The notes under the pieces: generated by a model
Seen by the model: the letters and a program-made list of their open reading frames with translations, nothing else
Database searches by the model: none
What the model was told of the DNA's origin: nothing
Position numbers and translations under genes: made by a program
Shown here: one piece after another, positions 10,045 to 19,043 of the stretch
Position numbering within the stretch: position 1 is the stretch's first letter
Layout of the letters: every line of letters begins with the position of its first letter
From: Entomomonas asaccharolytica
GTDB taxonomy: Bacteria; Pseudomonadota; Gammaproteobacteria; Pseudomonadales; Pseudomonadaceae
Direction of reading: 5' to 3'
Length of the DNA: 64,000 bases
Assembly (NCBI RefSeq): GCF_016653615.1
Contig: NZ_CP067393.1
Span: 1,007,673-1,071,672, forward strand

Positions 10045-12858
10045 ATGGCAGTTAAAACTACCGTTTTTCGTACAAAAATACCTTTGTTAGTAACTGGCAG
10101 CTTTTTGGTATTGCAGCCTTTGGCCTTTGTACCTGTTGCTTTTGCTGATAATAATCAGTTCGCTTGCCGTCCCTCTGCCTCAGGTGGATGGGATTGTTCT
10201 TCAGCTGAACGTTCTGCTAGTTTGCCGCCACGTCCTACAACTTCAGTAGACCCTACTGCAACTATTGCTACAACAGATGGTAAAAAAGCTTCTAAAGCAA
10301 CAACACCTTTAGCAACTGAGAATAAAGGGCGAGCCTTAACTAGCCGTAGTGCTGACTATAGCCATCTTGACTGGGTGCCAAGAGATCAGTTAACACCTGC
10401 ACAGCTTGCTGAAATAGGTTTGTATTGTGAAGGTAGTTATATTGAGCCAGATCGCGTTGGTATGAACGATCAAACGCCAATAGGTGAAGCGCCCACTTAT
10501 ATTGCTGCTAATACCTCACGCTATAATCAAGAAAAACAAGTGGGTACTTTGGCAGGTAATGTAGTTCTTCAACAAGGTTCTGTACAGATAGAAGCAGACC
10601 AAGCTGATCTATCCCGTGTTGATAATATTGGTACCTTATCAGGCAATGTTAAGTTGCGTGATGTGGGGGCATTGGTCGTTGGTGATAGCGCTGAAGTTAA
10701 GCTGTCCGAAGGTGAGGCACAAGTTGAAAATGCTGAATTTGTAGTGCATGAAACCCACTATCGTGGCAATGCTCGTTATATTAAGCGTAGTTCTGATGGT
10801 TTAATTCGTTTGAAAGATGGTACTTTTACACGCTGTGAACCTAGCGATAATACGTGGACTATTCGTGGTAATAATGTTGTCTTAAATCGTGAAACAGGTC
10901 GCGGTACAGCCACGAATGCTACCTTAAGAGTAAAAGATATTCCAGTGATGTATTCGCCATATATATCATTCCCAATTGATAAACGCCGTCAAACGGGTTT
11001 CTTGATGCCTAGCTTTAGCTCTAGTGGCGATAATGGTTTTACTTTATTAGCACCTTATTATGTTAATTTAGCACCTAATTATGACTTTACACTTTATCCC
11101 CAGTTAATGACCAAACGTGGTTTACTAATGGAAGGTGAGTTTCGTTATTTAACAGAAAATAGTCAGGGGCAATTTGCTGCTGCTTATTTAAACGATAACG
11201 GAGATATGAATGAAGACCGTAAAGTCTATGGTGAAGATAGCCGTAACCGTTGGATGTATAGTTGGCAAAATACAACAGGGATGAATTCACGCTGGTTAGC
11301 AGAGGTAGACTTCACTCGTTTAAGTGATCCTTTCTATTTTGAAGATTTAGATATTAATAGTAATGGTGTAAATAGTCGAACTTATGTTAATCAAAAAGGT
11401 AAATTAACCTATCGTGGTGATAGTTTTACTGCGGCTGTTAATGTACATGCTTATCAAATGGCTACAGTAAGTAGTATTACTGGTTATGATCGTTTACCAC
11501 AGCTAACTTTAACTGGTAAATTACCCTTTACCCCAGGTGGTTTAAACTTTAATTATGATGCTGAATATGTACGTTTTGATCGTGATTTAAAAGATAAAAC
11601 CTATACAAACTTCTATGAACAGCCAGATCCTGCTTTGCAATATATTACTTATCATCCTGATTATTTGATTCAAGGATTGATGAGGGCAAATGGTAACCGT
11701 GCTTATGTAGCACCAGAGATTAGTTTACCGCTTCGATCATCATGGGGTTATATTGCTCCCTCTGTGCAATACATGTATACCAATTATGATTTAGATTTGG
11801 ACAGTAAGGGTAAACAGCAAATGCTTATAGATGGACAACGCTTTAAGAGCAGTGTTGACCGTAGTGTAGTTGCTTACAAAATAGATTCAGGTTTATATTT
11901 TGATCGTAAGGTAAATTGGTTTGGTACTAACTTTAAACAAACCTTAGAACCACGTGCAATGTATCTATATGTACCTTACAAGAAGCAGGATGATATCCCT
12001 ATTTTTGATACATCAGAAACTCCATTTGACTTTGATAGCTTATTTAGAACCAATCGCTTCTCAGGTCGTGATCGCATAGGTGACACTAACCAAGTTTCTG
12101 TGGGTTTAACGAGTCGTTTGTTAGAGGATAACGGTTTTGAACGGCAACGGGTTAGTATAGGCCAAGCTTATTACTTTAAAGACCGTAAAGTACAAATGCC
12201 TGGTATTGATTGGCGGCAAAGAAGCCTAGCTACTAATGATACCTCACCAATTGCTTTACAATATTTATATCGTTTCAATCGTGATTGGCGGATGTCGGCA
12301 GCTTATAACTGGAGTCCTGAGGATAGTAAGACTGAGTCTGGTAGTGTGATGCTTCATTATCAACCAGAAAGTAATCTTAATAAGATATTTAATATAGGCT
12401 TCCGTTATCGTGATGATAATGTTGCTTATAATTGGTGGACAAGTAGATGGCAACAATCGGGTGATATGACGCGCCATTACTATCAATATGGTGCTTGGCG
12501 AACTGATACCATTAAAGATTACTATAAGATTAAACAAGCTGATACATCTTTTATCTGGCCAATTATTCCTCGCTGGAGTTTAATTGGACGTTGGCAATAT
12601 GACTACAACCGTAATCGTACTTTAGATTCCTTCGGTGGTATTGAATATGATAGTTGTTGTTGGCAATTCCGTGTAGTAGGACGTTATTGGCAAAAATATG
12701 ATGATGGTATTCTAAGTCGTACCAATAGTACATCTGATCGAGGCATTTTCTTCCAAATCGTGTTTAAAGGTTTAGGTAATGTCTATGGTAGTGGTGCTAA
12801 TGGTTTCCTAGAGAAAGGTATTGAGGGTTATCGTAAACGTGAAGATCAAAGTTTCTAA
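10045..12858 (+). CDS. lptD: LPS-assembly protein LptD
   Basis: LptD is the outer-membrane barrel that, with LptE, inserts LPS into the outer leaflet. The ATG at 10045 gives MAVKTTVFRTKIP, matching the start known for Pseudomonas orthologues, so the TTG at 10030 is rejected. A signal peptide ends near AFADN. The Pseudomonas-type linker (SRSADYSHLDWVPRDQL) precedes an OstA/LptA-like jellyroll at roughly residues 140-290, and a large beta-barrel fills the rest. N-terminal cysteines and the C-terminal Cys-Cys pair (SCCWQ) fit the rearranging disulfides. The stop overlaps the start of surA. Confidence 0.97.
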   Translation: MAVKTTVFRTKIPLLVTGSFLVLQPLAFVPVAFADNNQFACRPSASGGWDCSSAERSASLPPRPTTSVDPTATIATTDGKKASKATTPLATENKGRALTSRSADYSHLDWVPRDQLTPAQLAEIGLYCEGSYIEPDRVGMNDQTPIGEAPTYIAANTSRYNQEKQVGTLAGNVVLQQGSVQIEADQADLSRVDNIGTLSGNVKLRDVGALVVGDSAEVKLSEGEAQVENAEFVVHETHYRGNARYIKRSSDGLIRLKDGTFTRCEPSDNTWTIRGNNVVLNRETGRGTATNATLRVKDIPVMYSPYISFPIDKRRQTGFLMPSFSSSGDNGFTLLAPYYVNLAPNYDFTLYPQLMTKRGLLMEGEFRYLTENSQGQFAAAYLNDNGDMNEDRKVYGEDSRNRWMYSWQNTTGMNSRWLAEVDFTRLSDPFYFEDLDINSNGVNSRTYVNQKGKLTYRGDSFTAAVNVHAYQMATVSSITGYDRLPQLTLTGKLPFTPGGLNFNYDAEYVRFDRDLKDKTYTNFYEQPDPALQYITYHPDYLIQGLMRANGNRAYVAPEISLPLRSSWGYIAPSVQYMYTNYDLDLDSKGKQQMLIDGQRFKSSVDRSVVAYKIDSGLYFDRKVNWFGTNFKQTLEPRAMYLYVPYKKQDDIPIFDTSETPFDFDSLFRTNRFSGRDRIGDTNQVSVGLTSRLLEDNGFERQRVSIGQAYYFKDRKVQMPGIDWRQRSLATNDTSPIALQYLYRFNRDWRMSAAYNWSPEDSKTESGSVMLHYQPESNLNKIFNIGFRYRDDNVAYNWWTSRWQQSGDMTRHYYQYGAWRTDTIKDYYKIKQADTSFIWPIIPRWSLIGRWQYDYNRNRTLDSFGGIEYDSCCWQFRVVGRYWQKYDDGILSRTNSTSDRGIFFQIVFKGLGNVYGSGANGFLEKGIEGYRKREDQSF

Positions 12859-14131
12859 TTTTTGGCTAGTATTATTCTCAATATTATTAGTTTTTTCAGG
12901 GGTTGCCTCTGCACAAGTAAAAAGTTTAGATCGTGTAATTGCTATCGTCGATGATGATGTCATCATGAAAAGTCAATTAGATAGCAGAGTACAAGAGGTA
13001 CTTCAAACTGTATCGAAGCGTGGTGGTGATTTGCCACCACAAGATGTTTTAGTAAAACAAGTACTGGATAGGCTCATTGTTGAAGATTTACAGATTCAAT
13101 TAGCTAATCGTTATGGTATTACGGCTGATGATGATGAAGTTAATCAAGCTGTTGCTGATGTGGCAAAGCGTAATAACTTAAATATGGATCAGTTTCAAAA
13201 GGTTTTACTAAATGAAGGTTTATCATTAGCTGCTTTAAGAGACCAGATTCGTCGTGAAATTCTTATTAATCGTGTTCGACAACGTGTGATTGGTGAGAAA
13301 ATTCGTATTACTGATCAAGAAGTTAAGAACTTTTTAAATTCTGAAATAGGTAAAGCGCAATTATCAGAAGAATATTATTTAGCTAGCATTTTAGTGCCTG
13401 TCTCGCAGGGTAGTTCTTATGCTGCTATTCAAAAAGCAGAACAAAAAGCCACGGATATTTACAGACAGTTAGAAAATGGTGCTGATTTTGCTAAGTTGGC
13501 AATGACAAGCTCAAGTGGTGATAAAGCATTGGAAGGTGGAGAAATTGGTTGGCGTCAAGCAGCACAGTTACCACCACCTTTTGACCAATTAATAAATGGT
13601 TTAAAAGTAGGTGATTTTACCCAACCAGTCAGTACCCCTGGTGGATTAATTATTCTAAAAGTGATGGATAAAAGAGGTGGGGCAGCTCATTTACAAGATG
13701 AGACTAGCGTTCGCCATATTTTATTAAAGCCAAGTCAAATCCGTAGTGAAGAAGATACTAAGAAATTAGCTGATCGTTTATATCAACGTATTATGGCTGG
13801 GGAAGATTTTGCACAACTAGCTAAAAGTTTCTCAGATGATCCAGGCTCTGCACACCGTGGCGGTAGTTTAAATTGGATTGATCCGAACACATTAGTACCT
13901 GAGTTCCGTAATGTAATGGATGGTTTGCCTGTTGGTCAAATATCACAACCCTTTAAATCACGTTATGGCTGGCATATTCTACAAGTAGAAGGTCGTCGCT
14001 CTACTGATAACAGTGCAGAGTATCGCAAACAACAAGCCATGAATATTCTTTATGGCCGTAAATATGATCAAGAATTACAAATTTGGCTACAACAGCTTCG
14101 TGATGAAGCTTATGTGGAAATAAAACTCTAG
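12839..14131 (+). CDS. surA: Periplasmic chaperone / peptidyl-prolyl isomerase SurA
   Basis: SurA escorts unfolded outer-membrane proteins, LptD included, to the Bam complex. A signal peptide ends ASA-QVKSLD. The N-terminal chaperone domain (RVIAIVDDDVIMKSQLD and LVKQVLDRLIVEDLQIQLA) is followed by two parvulin domains beginning near YLASILVP and VRHILLKPSQ, and a C-terminal helix. The GTG at 12839 (MKIKVSNFW) is the probable start and lies inside the lptD 3' end. The pdxA-ksgA-apaGH genes that usually follow in Pseudomonas are absent here. Confidence 0.95.
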   Translation: MKIKVSNFWLVLFSILLVFSGVASAQVKSLDRVIAIVDDDVIMKSQLDSRVQEVLQTVSKRGGDLPPQDVLVKQVLDRLIVEDLQIQLANRYGITADDDEVNQAVADVAKRNNLNMDQFQKVLLNEGLSLAALRDQIRREILINRVRQRVIGEKIRITDQEVKNFLNSEIGKAQLSEEYYLASILVPVSQGSSYAAIQKAEQKATDIYRQLENGADFAKLAMTSSSGDKALEGGEIGWRQAAQLPPPFDQLINGLKVGDFTQPVSTPGGLIILKVMDKRGGAAHLQDETSVRHILLKPSQIRSEEDTKKLADRLYQRIMAGEDFAQLAKSFSDDPGSAHRGGSLNWIDPNTLVPEFRNVMDGLPVGQISQPFKSRYGWHILQVEGRRSTDNSAEYRKQQAMNILYGRKYDQELQIWLQQLRDEAYVEIKL

Positions 14132-14148
14132 TAGTTATCTATAAAAAG

Positions 14149-14178
14149 CTAGCGATATTTTATTATCGCTAGTTTGTT
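14149..14178 (+). terminator. Terminator after surA
   Basis: Nine-bp arms (CTAGCGATA with its complement) around a six-base loop, followed by TTTGTT, end the lptD-surA transcript. The hairpin lies 17 nt after the stop codon. Confidence 0.7.
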
Positions 14179-14218
14179 CCATAGTAAATATCCCTTATTG
14201 CTGTTTTAATTTAGTTTT

Positions 14219-15451
14219 CTATTCTATTTGTCCGTTTGAATTTATTGATAAAATCTGTTGTACATATTGATTGAGTGTAAAGGGTAAATTAGTTTTACCT
14301 GCTAAACTAGTATTTGTAGTTGATTTAAACCAATCTAATAAATATATCTCTGGTGTTTGTAATTGTCCTTGTGTTGCTTTGAAATAGTCTAAACAGGCCA
14401 TTTCTACAGAAGGTAATTGTTTGTCCATAAAGCTAACAAGTTGTTCAATTTGTTTTTGACCTAGTGACTCTACGCCTAAATAGCGACTATTAAGAATCAT
14501 TGACTTAATCATCACTGAGGCCTTTTTTTTTAAGGCTTGGTATTCGATACTCTGCATATAGCTAGCATTTCCATTAGATTCTTTGATAATGATTAAGCCA
14601 AAAATCAATAGAAATGCAGATAGGTATTTTTCAATATAATGATAGTCTAATATATCTCTACCTTGCTGTTGTAAGGCATGTCGATGGGTTTGATTTATTA
14701 GCCTCATAAAGGTCTCTGTTTTATCCCTTACTTTTTCAAGTACTATACTGTGCTTTTTGGGACGGCAAAGTTCCTGAAGTAATTTTATTTCTCTTTCATC
14801 AATAGCATATTCACTTAAGTTATTAAAAATATAGGGTTGGGCGGATAAATTAATACGGCTTTTTTCTTCAAACCATGCTTGTATAGGTAAAGTTGGATCA
14901 CTATTGTATTTTTTAGTATAGCTACAATACGTAGTAATTAATTGTTTTACCTGTTCATAATTATTTTTAATGAGTTCAACAATTCTTTCTTTTTTGGTAC
15001 CACGTGCAATATAAACTTTTTGTAAGGCAGGTATAGTTTTTTCTAATAAAGTATTAAATTGCTTACGGGATACATAGTTTGTTTTGCCTTTTGATTGACG
15101 GATACCCACAATGCAAAGCAATAAATACAGTGATGAAATATGTAATCGAGTATTTAGTTGACGAGGATTGCTGTTTTGTGATGATAATAAAGGTTCTTCT
15201 AACGCCTTTTGCGCAATAGCCTGTTGTAAAGTGCCAATTAAGTGAGATGCACGTTCAGTCACTTCTAATTCAATAAATTGTTGAGTGTGTTTATCTGTTA
15301 GAAATTTCCAAACAAAAAAGCCTACAATTAAAGATATTACTAGAATAATTATATTGTAAGTACCATTTAAAAAAATGCTAGCTAGTTGCAACCCAATAGT
15401 GATTAAAAATAATATGAATAAAACTTTTTTGCCATAACTGCTTTGATCCAT
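14219..15451 (-). CDS. Unrecognised inner-membrane protein with internal duplication
   Basis: I do not recognise this 410-aa protein. Residues 9-50 contain two closely spaced hydrophobic helices, and a mostly helical soluble region follows. Two segments of about 110 residues look related. Both begin with a hydrophobic stretch ending in a Gly/Ser-Lys/Asn-Gly turn (LLLCIVGIRQSKGK near 110-123 and LLIFGLIIIKESNG near 281-294), continue with a Tyr plus Leu/Lys-rich helix, and end with a WF motif (QAWFEEK near 191, LDWFKST near 373) and an L-x-x-Y segment. Codon use and AT content match the neighbours. It is a single gene converging on surA. Confidence 0.7.
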   Translation of the reverse strand: MDQSSYGKKVLFILFLITIGLQLASIFLNGTYNIIILVISLIVGFFVWKFLTDKHTQQFIELEVTERASHLIGTLQQAIAQKALEEPLLSSQNSNPRQLNTRLHISSLYLLLCIVGIRQSKGKTNYVSRKQFNTLLEKTIPALQKVYIARGTKKERIVELIKNNYEQVKQLITTYCSYTKKYNSDPTLPIQAWFEEKSRINLSAQPYIFNNLSEYAIDEREIKLLQELCRPKKHSIVLEKVRDKTETFMRLINQTHRHALQQQGRDILDYHYIEKYLSAFLLIFGLIIIKESNGNASYMQSIEYQALKKKASVMIKSMILNSRYLGVESLGQKQIEQLVSFMDKQLPSVEMACLDYFKATQGQLQTPEIYLLDWFKSTTNTSLAGKTNLPFTLNQYVQQILSINSNGQIE

Positions 15452-15620
15452 AAAGTCTCTTCTTATATTTAATTAGTTTTTTTGTAAATCCTATTCTAAT
15501 AGATATTATTGACGTTTTGGAATGTTTGCATATAAATCATGATAATAATCTATATAATAGACTATATTTTTTAATAATTATTTATTATTGCCTGACTGGA
15601 CAAAACAAATAGGTTTTACT

Positions 15621-18464
15621 ATGACTGCGCACACCGTGATTGATTTGCCAAATAATTTTATTCATGCTGTAAATTTGTTAATACCAGAAAATCGACGTTT
15701 TAGTGATTCTATGACAACCCTAGCGTATGGAACAGATGCGAGCTTCTACCGTTTAATTCCTAAGCTAGTTATTCGTGTTGAAAGTGAGGAAGAGGTAGTA
15801 GCTATTCTGAAGAGTGCTTATAAAGAGCAAGTAGCTATTACTTTTAGGGCGGCAGGTACTAGCTTATCTGGTCAAGCCTCTACTGACTCAGTGTTACTAG
15901 TATTGGGGGATCATTGGAATGGCAAGGATATCCGTAATGATGGCTTACAAATACGTTTGCAACCAGGTGTGATAGGAGCGCAAGCTAATAAATGGTTACT
16001 ACCTTATGGGCAAAAAATAGGCCCTGATCCTGCATCTATCGATACTTGTAAAATAGGCGGTATATTAGCTAATAATGCCAGTGGTATGTGTTGTGGTACG
16101 GCACAGAATAGTTACAGTACGATCCAAGATATTCGCGTGGTATTATCTGACGGTACGGTATTGGATACTGAAAAACCAGAAAGTGTAGAGGCATTTAAGC
16201 AAAGTCATAGTTGGTTATTAGAAGAATTAGCCCAATTAGCCAAGGATACCCGTGCTAACACAGAATTGGCTGATAAAATTCGTCATAAATATCGTTTAAA
16301 AAATACCACAGGGTTATCGATCAATGCCTTAGTGGACTACGATGACCCTATTGATATTTTAAAACATATAATGGTGGGCTCTGAAGGTATTTTAGGGTTT
16401 ATCAGTGCAGTTACTTATAATACAGTACCAGAGCATCCTTTTAAGGCGAGTGCTTTTATTGTATTCCCAGATATTGAAACGTGCTGTAAAGCAGTACCTA
16501 TTTTAAAGCAACAGCCTGTTTCAGCAGTAGAAATGCTTGATCGACGTAGTTTGCGCTCTGTGGAAAATAAACCTGGTTTGCCTGAATGGGTGAAAACTTT
16601 ATCAGACAATGCCTGTGCTTTATTAATAGAGTCACGTGCAGTAAGCCCAAGCTTATTAAATGAGCAATTAAAACAAATTATGGAGTCTATTAAGCATTTT
16701 CCTACTGAGCAAAAAATAGACTTTACTCAAAACCCTGCTGAATATGGCAAATTATGGGCGATTCGTAAAGGGACTTTCCCCGCTGTTGGTGGTGTTCGTA
16801 AAATAGGTACAACGGTAATTATTGAAGACGTTACCTTTCCTATAGAACGTTTAGCTGAAGGGGCAAATCGTTTAATTGAGTTATTTGATAAGCATAATTA
16901 TCATGAGGCCATTTTATTTGGCCATGCCTTAGATGGTAATTTGCATTTTGTATTTACCCAAGATTTTAGTAATGCTGAGCAAGTAGCCCGTTATTCAGCA
17001 TTTATGAATGATGTTACACAACTAGTAGCTGTTGAATTTGGTGGAGCATTAAAAGCTGAGCATGGTACAGGACGCAATATGGCTCCATTTGTCGAGTTGG
17101 AGTGGGGAACTGAAGCTTGGCAGTTAATGTGGAAGATTAAACGGCTTTTTGATCCTAAACACATTCTTAGCCCTGATGTTGTATTATCCAAAAATAAAGA
17201 AATACATTTACAGAATTTAAAACCATTACCTGAAGCTGATGAGTCAGTTGATCGTTGTATGGAGTGTGGTTTTTGTGAGCCTGTTTGTCCTGCTAAAGAT
17301 TTAACCTTATCGCCACGTCAACGAATAGTTATTTGGCGTGATATTCAAGCAAGAAAAAGGGCAGGTGAAGATGTTAGCACTTTAATGCAACAATACCAGT
17401 ATTATGGTATGGAGACCTGTGCGGCAACAGGGCTTTGTGCTATGCGTTGTCCATTAGAGATTAATACAGGGGATTTAATTAGAAAGTTACGTGCTGAAAC
17501 AGCCACTCATAACAAAATAGCTGGTTGGGTAGATAATCATTTTGCTAGTACCTTAAAAGGTGCCCGTTTTACTTTTGCAGTAGCTGCTACAGCGCAGCAT
17601 ATAGTAGGTAGCCCAATGATGGAAAGTATTACTCATGGGCTTCGTAAGTTAAGCTTTAATCATATTCCACGCTGGTCAAATGCTATGCCAACGGCAGCAA
17701 AACCTTTAAGGTTTGTGCCAGCACAAACTGATAACCGTCCGCGTGTGGTTTATTTTACTACTTGTGTATCTAGAATGATGGGGACTGCGGTAAATGATAT
17801 TAATCAAGTGCAATTAGTGGATAAAACTAAACAGCTTCTACAAAAGGCAGGCTATCAAGTGATATTGCCTGAATGGGTAAATGATCTTTGTTGCGGTCAA
17901 CCCTTTGACTCTAAGGGATATCCAGAGCAAGCTACTAAGAAATTGGATGAGCTAATAGAGGCGTTACTCATAACCAGTCGCAATGGTGAAGATCCAATAT
18001 ATATGGATACAAGCTCCTGTAGTTTACATGTGATTGAGGCGATTAAACAACGGGGAATCAATCTAAATGTTTATGATTCTGTTGAGTTTATTCATAAGTT
18101 TTTATTAGAACGTTTAGAGTTTAATCCTATAGAGGAAGATATAGCACTACATATTACTTGCAGTAGTCAGCATTTAGCTGAAAATCAAGCATTTTTAGAT
18201 ATTGTAAGAAACTGCACAACAAAACAAGTTGTGATACCTGAAAATATTCATTGTTGCGGCTTTGCTGGTGATAAAGGGTTTAATACCCCAGAACTTAATG
18301 CTCATTCATTGCGTCATCTCAAAGATGCAGTTAAACATTGTAAGCAAGGTGTTTCTAATAGTCGTACTTGTGAAATTGGCTTAACTGAACATAGTGGTAT
18401 TAATTATCATAGTATTGTGTATTTAGTAGATACTGTGACAAAACCTAAATTTATAGCTGAATAA
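15621..18464 (+). CDS. FAD- and Fe-S-dependent D-lactate / D-2-hydroxyacid dehydrogenase
   Basis: Large respiratory flavoprotein (947 aa from the ATG at 15621) of the GlcD/Dld-II type that oxidises D-lactate or a related D-2-hydroxyacid. The N-terminal PCMH FAD-binding domain has TFRAAGTSLSGQ and ILANNASGMCCG. An FAD-oxidase C-terminal domain follows (FGHALDGNLHFVF, EHGTGRNMAPFVE). Two 4Fe-4S motifs come next (CMECGFCEPVCP and CAATGLCAMRCP), and then two CCG heterodisulfide-reductase-like modules (CCGQPFDSKGY, HCCGFAGDKGF). Electrons probably enter the quinone pool. Together with the lldP-lutABC locus the cell could use both lactate isomers. Exact substrate is inferred from family. Confidence 0.88.
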   Translation: MTAHTVIDLPNNFIHAVNLLIPENRRFSDSMTTLAYGTDASFYRLIPKLVIRVESEEEVVAILKSAYKEQVAITFRAAGTSLSGQASTDSVLLVLGDHWNGKDIRNDGLQIRLQPGVIGAQANKWLLPYGQKIGPDPASIDTCKIGGILANNASGMCCGTAQNSYSTIQDIRVVLSDGTVLDTEKPESVEAFKQSHSWLLEELAQLAKDTRANTELADKIRHKYRLKNTTGLSINALVDYDDPIDILKHIMVGSEGILGFISAVTYNTVPEHPFKASAFIVFPDIETCCKAVPILKQQPVSAVEMLDRRSLRSVENKPGLPEWVKTLSDNACALLIESRAVSPSLLNEQLKQIMESIKHFPTEQKIDFTQNPAEYGKLWAIRKGTFPAVGGVRKIGTTVIIEDVTFPIERLAEGANRLIELFDKHNYHEAILFGHALDGNLHFVFTQDFSNAEQVARYSAFMNDVTQLVAVEFGGALKAEHGTGRNMAPFVELEWGTEAWQLMWKIKRLFDPKHILSPDVVLSKNKEIHLQNLKPLPEADESVDRCMECGFCEPVCPAKDLTLSPRQRIVIWRDIQARKRAGEDVSTLMQQYQYYGMETCAATGLCAMRCPLEINTGDLIRKLRAETATHNKIAGWVDNHFASTLKGARFTFAVAATAQHIVGSPMMESITHGLRKLSFNHIPRWSNAMPTAAKPLRFVPAQTDNRPRVVYFTTCVSRMMGTAVNDINQVQLVDKTKQLLQKAGYQVILPEWVNDLCCGQPFDSKGYPEQATKKLDELIEALLITSRNGEDPIYMDTSSCSLHVIEAIKQRGINLNVYDSVEFIHKFLLERLEFNPIEEDIALHITCSSQHLAENQAFLDIVRNCTTKQVVIPENIHCCGFAGDKGFNTPELNAHSLRHLKDAVKHCKQGVSNSRTCEIGLTEHSGINYHSIVYLVDTVTKPKFIAE

Positions 18465-19043
18465 TAGATACTGCTAAGCTTTTTAATTAGTTAAAGCCGA
18501 CATATTAACCAACTTACTTACTCAATTAATAGGTTGGTTGCACATATCAATAAATAATATTTGAATTATCTATAACCCATTGAATAATATAAAATTATAT
18601 TTATTTTGTAAGTAAACAGTTGTTTGCTTTATTTAAAACAGTTATTTAATAGCTTTTAGTCAAATAAACGAAGAAAATAGCTTGACTTATACACAGCACT
18701 TGAGAAATCTAGCTTTTCTCTGTCAAGCAATTTTATATATTTTTATTTTTATATAAGTTATTGAAAAATATAAAGAAAATTTTAATTTAAAAAATAGTCA
18801 ATTTGAGTCAAAGCTACTTGTTAGCAAGCTTATAGGGATTTTTTAAACTGTTATCAACAAAGTTATCCACAGATTTTGTGGATAGTTTTTTATGATTTAT
18901 ATACATTTATTGTTTATCCAGAAAAGTGTATAAATTTATTAAAAATACCAGCTATTAACATTGTTACCACAATTATTTAACATAAATTTGACAGCTAGTT
19001 TTGTATTCTGCAGCCAACATAGTATGACAAAGTTGGGTATAGT
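18465..19043. other. Gene-free AT-rich region with DnaA-box cluster (candidate oriC)
   Basis: No plausible gene is visible in these 579 bases. DnaA-box matches are TTATACACA (18687), TTATCAACA (18851), the perfect consensus TTATCCACA (18863), an inverted CTATCCACA (18877-18885), TTATCCAGA (18914) and an inverted TTATACACT (18925-18933). The 18863 and 18877 boxes form a dyad with a 5-nt spacer. Between the first and second boxes, about 18725-18800 is almost pure A/T and could serve as a DNA-unwinding element. Dense boxes of both orientations beside an AT-rich stretch are the usual oriC layout. dnaA, dnaN, gyrB, rpmH and mnmG are not within the window, so this could instead be a DnaA-titration or regulatory site. 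Confidence 0.5.
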
